Assembly (NCBI GenBank): GCA_035495855.1
Contig: DATJFD010000037.1
Span: 1-11,356 of the forward strand
Direction of reading: 5' to 3'
From: JAHFIW01 sp035495855
Lineage (GTDB): Bacteria; Patescibacteriota; Patescibacteriia; SG8-24
DNA length: 11,356 nucleotides
A model generated the notes under the pieces. It was not told where the DNA came from. It did not search any database and saw only the letters and a list, made by a program, of their open reading frames with translations. Of this stretch, positions 5,569 to 11,356 are shown in pieces. How positions within the stretch are numbered: position 1 is the stretch's first letter; every line of letters begins with the position of its first letter. The translations under genes and the position numbers were made by a program.

Positions 5569-5617
5569 TCTCGGCTCGACGCTTGGAACTTGGAACTCGG
5601 AGCTCGATACTTTTCAC
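5569..5617. repeat. Degenerate heptanucleotide repeat after the yvcK stop
   Basis: 7-bp phasing is visible as TCTCGGC, TCGACGC, TTGGAAC, TTGGAAC, TCGGAGC, TCGATAC, TTTTCAC. Two units are identical and the rest drift. The last unit runs into the stop codon of the yvcK-like gene (5614-5616). Confidence 0.75.
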
Positions 5618-6591
5618 AGTCCGCCCAGGCAATGCTGGACGATGAGCGTCGCGAGGGTATCGGGGTCGTGGCGGATGAAGGTGCGGCGGATGGGATCGCC
5701 CGGCCTCTGGTTGAACGGCCGCGTGCTGATGAGGTCCGCGGGTAACGGCTTCGGCCCGTCCGCGGGGAACCCGCCCTCCGGCGGGAACACCGGATAGGTC
5801 CCCTCCTCCGCATAGCGGACGAGCAGGTCCTTGGCCGGCGCCTTGTCGTTGTAGGTGACGAAATCGATGCGGCCCTTGCCCAGGTAGCGTTCGATCTCGC
5901 GGACGAAATCGAGCACGGAATAGCCGTCGGTGTGGCCGGTCTTGGTCATGAGGTTGCAGTTGTAGACGACGCGGGCCTTCGACCGCTTGATGGCCTCGGG
6001 AATGCCGCGCACGAGCAGGTTCGGGATGACGGAACAGTAGAGATTGCCCGGCCCGATGACGATACAGTCCGCGGCCTCGAGCGCGGCGACGGCCTTCGGG
6101 TTCGCATAGGCCGCGGGTTCGAGCCGCAGCGACTCGCGCTCGTCCATCTTCGCGTCATTGAGCGCGTTCTCGCCGACGCAGGCCTTGTCGCCATGGCCGC
6201 AAATGAGCGAGACGTTCCCGGTGGTCACCGGGATGACGGAACCGCGGATGGCGAGCACCATGCCGGCGACGCGGACGGACTCCTCGAAAGAACCCGTCAG
6301 CTTCTCGAGCGTCGAGAGGAAGATGTTGCCGAAGTTATGGCCTTTGAGCCCGCCGTTCTCATAGCGGTAGCTGAAGAGGTCGCGCATGATGCTCTCCGAT
6401 TCGGACAGCGCGACGAGGCATTGCCGGATGTCGCCCGGCGGGAGCACGCCGAGCTCGTCGCGGAGCACGCCGGTCGAGCCGCCGTCGTCGGCCATCGAGA
6501 CGATGGCCGTGAGATGCACGGGGAATTTCTTGAGGCCCGAGAGCAGGGTGAACTGCCCCGTGCCTCCGCCGATGGTGACGACCGATCTCAT
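5614..6591 (-). CDS. yvcK: YvcK/CofD-like gluconeogenesis factor
   Basis: A 325-residue member of the YvcK/CofD-like (UPF0052) family. Visible signatures are the N-terminal Rossmann-type loop IGGGTGQ (7-13), SMADDGGSTG (32-41), PPGDIRQ (51-57), GHNFGNI (84-90), the long motif IGPGNLYCSVIPNLLV (179-194) and NLMTKTGHTDGYS (213-225). Characterised members bind UDP-sugars and are needed for growth on gluconeogenic carbon sources and for cell-wall and shape control in Bacillus and mycobacteria. The related CofD makes coenzyme F420, but the other F420 genes are not here. The length is normal. The start overlaps the preceding stop as ATGA, so it is translationally coupled to the P-loop kinase. No clear terminator follows, and read-through into the HAD gene is possible. 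Confidence 0.93.
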   Translation of the reverse strand: MRSVVTIGGGTGQFTLLSGLKKFPVHLTAIVSMADDGGSTGVLRDELGVLPPGDIRQCLVALSESESIMRDLFSYRYENGGLKGHNFGNIFLSTLEKLTGSFEESVRVAGMVLAIRGSVIPVTTGNVSLICGHGDKACVGENALNDAKMDERESLRLEPAAYANPKAVAALEAADCIVIGPGNLYCSVIPNLLVRGIPEAIKRSKARVVYNCNLMTKTGHTDGYSVLDFVREIERYLGKGRIDFVTYNDKAPAKDLLVRYAEEGTYPVFPPEGGFPADGPKPLPADLISTRPFNQRPGDPIRRTFIRHDPDTLATLIVQHCLGGL

Positions 6592-7184
6592 AGGTGCTGT
6601 TGCGGGATGTCGGCTCGCGCGCGCAGGGCGGAGAGCCGGAGCTTTATCTCGTTGAACAAGGTGCCGAAGTCGATCTTTGAGAAGTCCGTCGTGTCCACGC
6701 GATAGACGCTGCCGCCGAGCGGGAGCACGCCGTATTCCGACGACGACCAGCCGGGGTACTTCTCGTTGATGGTCTCCGCGTCGTTGTGGCCGGGGTGGCG
6801 TTTGCCGCTGTTCCAGCGCTCGCGCATGCGGGCGTCGAGCACGTCCTCGCGGGCGGTACAGGCGATCTGCACGGGGAAGGCGGCGTGCGCCTTGAGCAGC
6901 CTGTCGAGCCGGTCCGCCGCCATCGCTTTGAAGTTCGCCTCGACGATGACCGGGACACCCGCCTTGAGCTGCGAGTCGATGAGCCTGTATAGAAGTTCGA
7001 TGCTGGCCGCGCCAAGCGTCTTCGACCAGGCGCGGTCGTTCCAGCCGAGGCTGTCGAACAGCGCTTCCTTGAGGCCGTCCTTGGTAAGGAGCGGCAGCCC
7101 CAAAAGCTCCGACAAGGACGAAGCGAGGGTGGTCTTACCCGCGCCCGGCGGCCCAGAGACGATGATGAGCATGGTCTTGTGCAT
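6588..7184 (-). CDS. P-loop AAA-type kinase (nucleoside/nucleotide kinase-like)
   Basis: The 198-residue protein from ATG 7184 has a Walker A loop GPPGAGKTT (11-19) almost at its N-terminus. A strand VPVIVEANF (77-85) has an acidic residue in the position typical of small P-loop kinases. An arginine-rich lid follows, RMRERWNSGKRHPGH (119-133), and a strand near 160 (SVYRVDTTD). This fits the AAA_33/zeta-toxin/chloramphenicol-phosphotransferase-like group, which phosphorylates small molecules such as nucleosides, sugars or antibiotics. No paired antitoxin is present, so a zeta-type toxin is unlikely. The frame is open upstream to 7280, but that would overlap the TrmB-like gene, and ATG 7184 begins 4 nt after that gene's stop. 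ATG 7172 (MLIIVSG) is an alternative. It is coupled to yvcK by ATGA. Confidence 0.8.
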   Translation of the reverse strand: MHKTMLIIVSGPPGAGKTTLASSLSELLGLPLLTKDGLKEALFDSLGWNDRAWSKTLGAASIELLYRLIDSQLKAGVPVIVEANFKAMAADRLDRLLKAHAAFPVQIACTAREDVLDARMRERWNSGKRHPGHNDAETINEKYPGWSSSEYGVLPLGGSVYRVDTTDFSKIDFGTLFNEIKLRLSALRARADIPQQHL

Positions 7185-7188
7185 GGGT

Positions 7189-7932
7189 TCAGCGCAGGGT
7201 TTCCCAGACGCGGTCGAAAATGATCCGTTCCGTCTCCGCCACCGCGGCGTCCTCGATGAGGATGCCGAGCGGCGTTTCATTGGCGCCGAGCGACAGGAAC
7301 GCGACCTTCGGTCCGTAGATGATGGAATAGGTCGGCGAGCCCTTCTTCTCCGAGAGCCAGCGGCGTTCGGCGAGCGGCTGGTCGTCGCCGCCCGCGCCGA
7401 TGGCGATGACGCGAACGTGCAGCCGGCGCGCGATGCGCTCCTTCGTGAAGGTCGGGAACTCGCGGTAGAGATAATCGCGCAGCGCGATGGAGGAATACGC
7501 GCGGTAGGTCTTCTCCTCTTCCTGCCCCATCGTATGGAGGACGTCGTTCAGGATGATGGTGCAGCCCTTGTGCCCTTCGTAATATTTCACGGTCGGTTTC
7601 GCGCCGCCGTGCGCGTACACCGAGCGGAGCTCCGGCAGCGCCTCGGCCAGCTCGCGCTTCATCGCGGCCACGGACCGTTCCTTGCGTTCCGTCACCTCCA
7701 TGAGCTTCTCGGGGTCCTCGGCCAGGAAGAACTGCTTCTTGTGCTTGTGATACATGCCGGCGAGTCCCTTCTCCTGCAGGGACTTGAGGATCTCGTACAC
7801 GGTGCCCCGGTTGATGTCCGTGTCCTTGGCGAGCTTGCGCACGGAGGTAGGACCGCCCGTCAGCAGCGTCAGGTAGATGCGGATCTCCTTGTCGTTGAAG
7901 CCCAGGGACCGGAGGATGTGCGGGATCTCCAT
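7189..7932 (-). CDS. TrmB-family transcriptional regulator
   Basis: A 247-residue protein. The N-terminal winged helix is at about 4-70, with the recognition region VRKLAKDTDINRGTVYEIL (31-49) followed by the wing GLAGMYHKHKKQFFLAEDP. A helical dimerisation segment comes next (about 74-105). The C-terminal effector domain begins PTVKYYEGHKGCTIILNDVL (113-132), like the VRYYEG-type start of TrmB effector domains. TrmB proteins, best known in archaea, sense sugars and regulate sugar uptake and gluconeogenesis. The start at 7932 (MEIPHIL) fits the family; ATG 7950 adds six residues. It leads an apparent operon with the P-loop kinase (4-nt gap) and yvcK, so a role in carbon or nucleotide-sugar control is a reasonable inference. 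Autoregulation is possible through the palindrome upstream. Confidence 0.85.
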   Translation of the reverse strand: MEIPHILRSLGFNDKEIRIYLTLLTGGPTSVRKLAKDTDINRGTVYEILKSLQEKGLAGMYHKHKKQFFLAEDPEKLMEVTERKERSVAAMKRELAEALPELRSVYAHGGAKPTVKYYEGHKGCTIILNDVLHTMGQEEEKTYRAYSSIALRDYLYREFPTFTKERIARRLHVRVIAIGAGGDDQPLAERRWLSEKKGSPTYSIIYGPKVAFLSLGANETPLGILIEDAAVAETERIIFDRVWETLR

Positions 7933-7940
7933 AGGCACCC

Positions 7941-7973
7941 ACCGTACCATGCTGTCAGTACATTGACGAACAG
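7941..7973 (-). promoter_or_regulatory. Tentative promoter and operator of the TrmB operon
   Basis: An extended -10-like TGG-TACGGT (7941-7949, minus) lies 8 nt before ATG 7932. Just upstream an imperfect 22-bp palindrome (7952-7973) has outer arms CTGT/ACAG and matching GT/AC and AT pairs inside. No good -35 is seen. The pairing of palindrome and regulator gene suggests autoregulation, but the promoter match is weak. Confidence 0.3.
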
Positions 7974-8000
7974 GCAGGTAAAATAAGGCTAAAATGTGTC

Positions 8001-8034
8001 ATAAAATAAAAGACACGGTCAGACAGACCGTGTC
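8001..8034 (-). terminator. Intrinsic terminator of the two-gene membrane protein operon
   Basis: A perfect 9-bp stem, GACACGGTC (8012-8020) with GACCGTGTC (8026-8034), closes a 5-nt loop. On the minus strand the tail is TTTTATTTTA. The stop codon (8033-8035) overlaps the stem. Confidence 0.88.
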
Positions 8035-8392
8035 AACGTCGCCTTATCTTGATGACGCCCTTCTTGATCCAGAAGGACAGGGCGATGACCCTTCCCTCCC
8101 GGTCGCAGCGTTCGGCCGCGATGCGCGCGGGCAGCGGCAGGAACATGGCCGCTCCCAGGGCGATGAACCACTGCCACATGTTCGCCGGCAGGATGCCGGG
8201 AACGAGCGCGGGCGTCGCGAGCACCGCGATGGGGACCAGGCACGATGCCAGGAACCACCATCGGATGAGCCGCGCCTTGCGGAGCGCGGCGACCGCCAGC
8301 GCGACGATCTCCTTGTCCGTCTTTTCGCGCGCCATCTTGTCGGCCGCGGCCACGTCATCGGCGGACATCCGCCGCATCCAGGGTTTCGGCAT
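8033..8392 (-). CDS. 119-aa membrane protein with two transmembrane helices
   Basis: It starts MPKPWMRRMSADD. A charged helical N-terminus (10-43) is followed by two hydrophobic helices, about 45-66 (WWFLASCLVPIAVLATPALV) and 72-90 (MWQWFIALGAAMFLPLPARI). The basic C-terminal tail ends WIKKGVIKIRRR. Both ends probably face the cytoplasm. The start at 8392 has AAGGAG upstream, overlapping the end of the previous gene, and the gap between the genes is 2 nt, so they are coupled. The frame is open further upstream, but that part is antisense-like and overlaps the neighbour. Family unknown. Its layout matches the preceding protein (charged helix, two TM helices, basic tail), which suggests a partner or a distant paralogue. 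Confidence 0.75.
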   Translation of the reverse strand: MPKPWMRRMSADDVAAADKMAREKTDKEIVALAVAALRKARLIRWWFLASCLVPIAVLATPALVPGILPANMWQWFIALGAAMFLPLPARIAAERCDREGRVIALSFWIKKGVIKIRRR

Positions 8393-8394
8393 GG

Positions 8395-8733
8395 TCACTC
8401 CTTTTTCTCGGCAGCTTCTTGCTGCAGCCGTCGCGCGAGGTCGATGACCCCGCGGCGGCGTTCGAGGAACTGGCCGGAGAAGAAGAAACCGGCGATGCAA
8501 AGCGCGGGCAGCAGGATGGTGACGATCCGGTAGAGCCCGGGGAACGCGCTGGCGAAACCGGGGCTCGACCAGGCGAAGAACCTCTCCCCGCCGAACATGA
8601 GGCCGAAGCCCAGCAGGCCGGCGAGCGCGAACCACGTGCCGATGCGGTCATACCGCGCGCGGCGGGCCTTCAGCCAGCCGTCCGTGCGGTCGGCGGCGAG
8701 CCGTCGCGCGGCGTCATAGTCCTTCAAGAGCAT
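8395..8733 (-). CDS. 112-aa membrane protein with two transmembrane helices
   Basis: It starts MLLKDYDAARRLAADRTDGW. An amphipathic charged segment (3-30) precedes TM1 (about 31-48, IGTWFALAGLLGFGLMF) and TM2 (about 68-86, YRIVTILLPALCIAGFFFSG). A charged helix ends in AAEKKE. The start at 8733 is chosen because AAGGAGG lies 6 nt upstream; the longer frame from 8757 would lack an SD. It is the first gene of a two-gene unit and its stop is inside the SD region of the next gene. I cannot assign a function. Small two-helix proteins of this kind can be subunits of larger membrane assemblies. Confidence 0.75.
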   Translation of the reverse strand: MLLKDYDAARRLAADRTDGWLKARRARYDRIGTWFALAGLLGFGLMFGGERFFAWSSPGFASAFPGLYRIVTILLPALCIAGFFFSGQFLERRRGVIDLARRLQQEAAEKKE

Positions 8734-8769
8734 GGTGCTCCTCCTTTTCGGGTGCAAAGGGCTGCGTCG

Positions 8770-8797
8770 AGCCTAACAGACGCCGTGAAAAGAACAA
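8770..8797 (-). promoter_or_regulatory. Probable promoter of the membrane protein pair
   Basis: On the minus strand TTGTTC (8792-8797) and TAGGCT (8770-8775) are 16 nt apart, and TGT before the -10 gives an extended element. The -35 sits in the T tail of the upstream terminator. The predicted leader is about 30 nt. Confidence 0.4.
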
Positions 8798-8822
8798 GGA
8801 GCCCGCCGAACGGCGGACTCCT
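8787..8822 (-). terminator. Intrinsic terminator of the 77-aa gene
   Basis: An 11-bp stem (8797-8807 with 8812-8822, one G-T pair on the minus strand) closes GTTC and is followed on the minus strand by TGTTCTTTTC. On the plus strand a T-rich stretch also follows, but the stem then has an A-C mismatch. Confidence 0.8.
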
Positions 8823-8840
8823 GTCTTTTTCCCTTGCGGG

Positions 8841-9074
8841 TCAGAAGAAAGAGATGATCTCGACTCCTCGCTGCCCGGTAGAACCTTCGTCCTTCTCGGG
8901 CTCGATGATGACCACTCCGCGGTCGCCGTCGGGATCGTTGGGATCCCGCTTGGGCTTCTCGGGCGGAGGCAGCGGTTCGGGGACGGGAAGCTGCGGCTGA
9001 GGTCTTTCCTCACGCCGCTTCTTCTCTTCCTCACGTTTCTTGATCCATTCGATGATGTGAGGTGCGAGCGGCAT
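8841..9074 (-). CDS. 77-aa charged, proline-rich orphan protein with repeated RGVxII motif
   Basis: It starts MPLAPHIIEWIKKREEEKKR, an amphipathic helix rich in Lys/Glu/Arg (5-24). A Pro-rich linker (25-47) and the acidic segment DPNDPDGD (44-51) follow. The motif RGVVIIE (52-58) is echoed at the end by RGVEIIS (69-75), and the chain ends FF. There is no signal peptide or TM helix. The start at 9074 is preferred because GGAGG is 8 nt upstream; ATG 9080 would be only 2 nt from the SD. It has a strong promoter, an 80-nt structured leader and its own terminator, so it is probably abundant. The helix, flexible linker and short hydrophobic C-terminal motif suggest a peptide that docks onto a partner, but that is inference. 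Family unknown to me. Confidence 0.78.
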   Translation of the reverse strand: MPLAPHIIEWIKKREEEKKRREERPQPQLPVPEPLPPPEKPKRDPNDPDGDRGVVIIEPEKDEGSTGQRGVEIISFF

Positions 9075-9104
9075 GATCATGACCTCCTTTCGGTCATTGT
9101 TGGT

Positions 9105-9153
9105 CCCGACGCGCGTCGGGCGGTGGTGGTAAAGGACGGTCTCAAGTGACCGT
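9105..9153 (-). other. Two hairpins in the leader of the 77-aa gene
   Basis: ACGGTC (9136-9141) and GACCGT (9148-9153) form a 6-bp hairpin right at the predicted 5' end. CCCGACGCGCGTCGGG (9105-9120) is a perfect 16-bp palindrome. They may stabilise the mRNA or control access to the SD (near 9083-9091), or act as operators. Confidence 0.5.
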
Positions 9154-9161
9154 AACAGGAA

Positions 9162-9190
9162 AGACTAGCAAAAAAACAGTGTTTCGTCAA
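9162..9190 (-). promoter_or_regulatory. Strong promoter of the 77-aa gene
   Basis: On the minus strand TTGACG (9185-9190) and TAGTCT (9162-9167) are exactly 17 nt apart, and TGC before the -10 makes it an extended element. A seven-T run lies in the spacer. Predicted start near 9155. Confidence 0.7.
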
Positions 9191-9234
9191 TCCTGCCGCC
9201 TCCGGGCACGCTCCGCCGCCTTAAATACCGGCCA

Positions 9235-9263
9235 TTGACGCCTTTTTCCCGTGGCCGTACTCT
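9235..9263 (+). promoter_or_regulatory. Promoter of the collagen-like gene
   Basis: TTGACG (9235-9240) and TACTCT (9258-9263) are 17 nt apart, with the predicted start near 9270. It is divergent from the promoter at 9162-9190; the two -35 boxes have identical sequence and lie 44 bp apart. Confidence 0.65.
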
Positions 9264-9267
9264 CTTC

Positions 9268-9311
9268 GCACCCTACGCGCGGCAATGGACGCCGCCTGGA
9301 GAATAGGGTGC
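9268..9311 (+). other. Leader stem-loop at the 5' end of the collagen-like mRNA
   Basis: GCACCCTA (9268-9275) pairs with TAGGGTGC (9304-9311), and GCGGC (9279-9283) with GCCGC (9291-9295) inside it. The structure begins at the predicted transcription start and ends 5 nt before the SD AAGGAGG (9317-9323). Confidence 0.5.
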
Positions 9312-9329
9312 ATTCGAAGGAGGAAAGAC

Positions 9330-10127
9330 ATGGCATGGAAACGGTCCGTAGTGCTCGGCGGGCTTCTCACGCTCGCGGCAACGCCCGCGTTCGCGGACGG
9401 CCCGCCTGCATCGACCAACCAATGCACGCCGGAGAACGCGCAGCTGCTGCACGATCTCGAGGCCTGCAGGCCGAGGCCCCGGCCCCGGCCGCACAGGCCG
9501 CCGGCCCCGCCGCCGGCAGGTCCGCGAGGACCGCAGGGCGAGCAAGGCCCGCAGGGAGAACAGGGACCTCCCGGCCCCGACGGTCCGCAGGGTCCGCAAG
9601 GCGAGCAAGGACCTGCCGGCCCGGCCGGCGCTCCCTGCCGCCAGGTCGAGGAACGCGACCCCTACGGGAGCCGCATCAACCTCGGCTTAGGGCTCATGGG
9701 CATGGCCGTCGGGCCGGCCCACGACTACGCCTGGAGCTGGGGCCCCGCGCTCCATCTGCGCGCCGACATGGCGCCGCGGACGGAGCTGTCGATCGACCTC
9801 GGCCTCGGCATGGGCGCTGACGGCCCGACCTGGTCGCCCGGCCAGGAGCGCGCCATCATGGGACGCCTCGGCGTCACGCGCTACTTCGAGGACGTGCCCT
9901 GGCTCGGCATCGGCGCCGGCGCGCACGTCACGAGCATCGGTCTCAAGACCGGCCACGAGAGCGGGCTCTATCTCGGGCTCAACCCCGCGGTGGTGTTTCG
10001 GGTCCCGACCCGGTACGTCACCTGGCGGACCGAGATCGGCCCCTACGTCGGCATGGCCAGCTACGGCCAGAACTGGGACGCCGCGCTCGGCGTCGCCGGC
10101 TCGTCGTTCCTCATGTGGAACTGGTAA
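9330..10127 (+). CDS. Secreted collagen-like protein with a predicted 8-strand beta-barrel
   Basis: The 265-residue protein from ATG 9330 has SD AAGGAGG 6 nt upstream; the upstream in-frame ATG at 9285 lacks an SD. A Sec signal peptide (1-22, probably cut after AFA) is followed by a short segment with C32 and C46, then an Arg/Pro-rich stretch (47-63). Next are thirteen collagen-type Gly-X-Y triplets (64-102; GPQ, GEQ and GPA common) and C103. The rest (about 115-265) shows eight alternating hydrophobic strands broken by turns, and it ends SSFLMWNW, a C-terminal aromatic as in outer-membrane barrel proteins. The family is unknown to me. Collagen triplets should form a trimeric stalk, and the cysteines on both sides could crosslink it. 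If the barrel is real, the cell has an outer membrane. It is transcribed alone, followed by a terminator. Confidence 0.82.
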   Translation: MAWKRSVVLGGLLTLAATPAFADGPPASTNQCTPENAQLLHDLEACRPRPRPRPHRPPAPPPAGPRGPQGEQGPQGEQGPPGPDGPQGPQGEQGPAGPAGAPCRQVEERDPYGSRINLGLGLMGMAVGPAHDYAWSWGPALHLRADMAPRTELSIDLGLGMGADGPTWSPGQERAIMGRLGVTRYFEDVPWLGIGAGAHVTSIGLKTGHESGLYLGLNPAVVFRVPTRYVTWRTEIGPYVGMASYGQNWDAALGVAGSSFLMWNW

Positions 10128-10146
10128 CGCGTCGCATCATCGCTTT

Positions 10147-10175
10147 CCCCCGGACCCTCGGTCCGGGGGATTTTC
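10147..10175 (+). terminator. Intrinsic terminator of the collagen-like gene
   Basis: A 10-bp stem, CCCCCGGACC (10147-10156) with GGTCCGGGGG (10160-10169), closes CTC and is followed by ATTTTCGTT. Confidence 0.88.
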
Positions 10176-10184
10176 GTTCCATAG

Positions 10185-10214
10185 AAAAAGCCGCCGAAGG
10201 GTGGCTTCGGCGGC
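10185..10214 (-). terminator. Intrinsic terminator of the 118-aa gene
   Basis: A 10-bp stem, GCCGCCGAAG (10190-10199) with CTTCGGCGGC (10205-10214), has the minus-strand tail TTTTTCTATGG. The convergent pair has a separate terminator for each direction, 20 bp apart. Confidence 0.85.
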
Positions 10215-10265
10215 GGAGCGGGGCGGGTTTTTCCGCGGGACGGATGCGGGCCTGGCGGCGGCTCC

Positions 10266-10622
10266 TCAAAGGCTCCTGATGAGCGCCCGGACGGCCGTCG
10301 CGAGCACCGTCTCCCATTTCCCGGGAACGTATTTCTCGACGCGCTCGGTCCGTTCTTCGGTCCCCCTGCCGGGATGACCGATGGTGACCTTGGCACTGAA
10401 GAGCGTCTTGCCGGCGACCGTGATCGAGAGCGCGATCTCCGTGTCCGGACGGTCCGGCGCGCCGGACCTGTGCTCCTTGGCCTCGACCGTGAGGGGCCCG
10501 ACGGAGTTTCGCCAGGGGCCGGGCAAATCTTTCGGCGCGTTGGCCTTGGCGAACGCCAGGCCGGCGTCGAACAGGTTCCTGCAGCGCCTCGTGAACTTGC
10601 CGATGTTCTTGCCTTTTCCCAT
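10266..10622 (-). CDS. 118-aa orphan protein
   Basis: It starts MGKGKNIGKFTRRCRNLFDA. A basic helical N-terminus (1-29) is followed by a beta-rich centre: VGPLTVEAKE (41-50), TEIALSITVAGKTLFSAKV (61-79). A C-terminal helix ends WETVLATAVRALIRSL. It has no signal peptide or TM segment. The start at 10622 is set by AGGAG 6 nt upstream; the frame is open to 10703 but without a usable start signal. Own promoter and terminator. The gene sits just after the end of the rRNA operon on the same strand, with a separate promoter, so co-expression with rRNA would need read-through. I do not recognise the family. Confidence 0.75.
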   Translation of the reverse strand: MGKGKNIGKFTRRCRNLFDAGLAFAKANAPKDLPGPWRNSVGPLTVEAKEHRSGAPDRPDTEIALSITVAGKTLFSAKVTIGHPGRGTEERTERVEKYVPGKWETVLATAVRALIRSL

Positions 10623-10656
10623 CGTCGTCTCCTGTCCGCGTAAAGGACACCCGAGG

Positions 10657-10685
10657 ATTGCACCATGGCGGGTCGGCCTGGTCAA
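10657..10685 (-). promoter_or_regulatory. Probable promoter of the 118-aa gene
   Basis: On the minus strand TTGACC (10680-10685) and TGCAAT (10657-10662) are 17 nt apart. The predicted leader is about 28 nt. The -35 box is about 17 nt after the T run that ends the rRNA operon. Confidence 0.5.
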
Positions 10686-10701
10686 CGCGCGCCGCGCAAA
10701 C

Positions 10702-10715
10702 AAAAAAACGCAGGG

Positions 10716-10716
<1 letters not shown>
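10702..10716 (-). terminator. T run ending the rRNA operon directly after the 5S stem
   Basis: On the minus strand the 3' end of 5S continues into CCTGCG, which pairs with CGCAG before the 5S 5' end, then seven Ts (10702-10708). The extended 5S terminal helix therefore seems to act as the terminator hairpin. Confidence 0.6.
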
Positions 10717-10835
<119 letters not shown>

Positions 10836-10967
10836 CTCTGCGCTCTTTCACGGACGACGCCCCCGGTTCGAACCCGGTTCGCGTCGCCCTTCGCAGGGTC
10901 GGATCAGCAAATATGTCTTTTCAAGGTCGTTCGCGTGTAACGCGCAACAACATCTTCGTGCTTCAGT
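10836..10967 (-). other. 23S-5S internal transcribed spacer
   Basis: A 132-nt spacer without a gene. Two hairpins stand out: CGACGC/GCGTCG (10855-10860, 10881-10886) enclosing the palindrome GGTTCGAACC (10865-10874), and CGCGT-GTA-ACGCG near 10931-10943. They are probably processing structures. The GGTTCGAACC resembles a tRNA T arm but no tRNA is present. Confidence 0.7.

Positions 10968-11356
<389 letters not shown>

Noticed and set aside
4639..5617. CRISPR array or mobile element as explanation of the repeats
   Set aside because: Units are 7 bp without spacers. There is no cas or transposase gene, no target-site duplication and no terminal inverted repeat of an insertion sequence.
5614..6591. 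CofD of coenzyme F420 synthesis
   Set aside because: The motifs fit the YvcK side of the family and no other F420 gene is nearby, although homology alone cannot fully exclude it.
6588..7184. Zeta-type toxin of a toxin-antitoxin pair
   Set aside because: No small antitoxin gene is adjacent; the neighbours are a regulator and yvcK in one operon, which suits a metabolic kinase better.
10851..10890. Possible tRNA from the T-arm-like GGTTCGAACC in the 23S-5S spacer
   Set aside because: On neither strand do an anticodon arm, acceptor stem and D arm fit. The palindrome lies inside a longer hairpin, CGACGC/GCGTCG.

Overview
The window is GC-rich bacterial DNA, tightly packed, with many small genes, strong Shine-Dalgarno (SD) sites and an intrinsic hairpin terminator at most gene ends. 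At the right edge are a 5S rRNA and the 3' end of a 23S rRNA, both on the minus strand. The gene mix is a YvcK/CofD-like factor, an endonuclease Q-like PHP protein, a TrmB-type regulator, a 26-residue lysine-rich protein and many orphan small proteins. This suits an uncultured candidate-phylum bacterium, perhaps Patescibacteria. That placement is an inference, and it sits badly with the secreted protein at 9330-10127, whose C-terminal half looks like an 8-stranded outer-membrane barrel.

Layout. 24-1424 (+) is an atypical kinase-fold protein. A bidirectional terminator separates it from a 60-aa orphan (1473-1655, -) and a histidine phosphatase (1747-2517, -). Next come a coupled pair of small paralogues (2631-2989, +) and a lysine-rich microprotein (3182-3262, +) with its own promoter, operator-like palindrome, strong SD and terminator. 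Going leftward from 7932 on the minus strand are a TrmB-like regulator, a P-loop kinase and YvcK, tightly coupled, then a HAD hydrolase and endonuclease Q. Further right on the minus strand are two small two-helix membrane proteins (8033-8733) and a 77-aa proline-rich protein (8841-9074). A divergent promoter pair faces the collagen-like protein (9330-10127, +). A 118-aa orphan (10266-10622, -) lies between it and the rRNA genes.

The most unusual structure surrounds the HAD gene (4639-5617). At least five tracts of 7-bp tandem repeats, from four unrelated sequence families but with the same period, fill the intergenic gaps on both sides. They also form the translated 3' end and stop codon of the HAD gene, its SD and part of its -10 box, and one pair folds into a perfect 22-bp inverted repeat. 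At least two genes (24-1424 and 1747-2517) also appear to be leaderless, with an extended -10 (TGnTAnnnT) only 8-9 nt before the ATG.

Functionally, the TrmB-kinase-YvcK cluster looks like central-carbon or nucleotide-sugar control, endonuclease Q is DNA repair, and the rest are mostly orphans that can be described but not assigned. All calls come from reading the sequence; no database search was possible.
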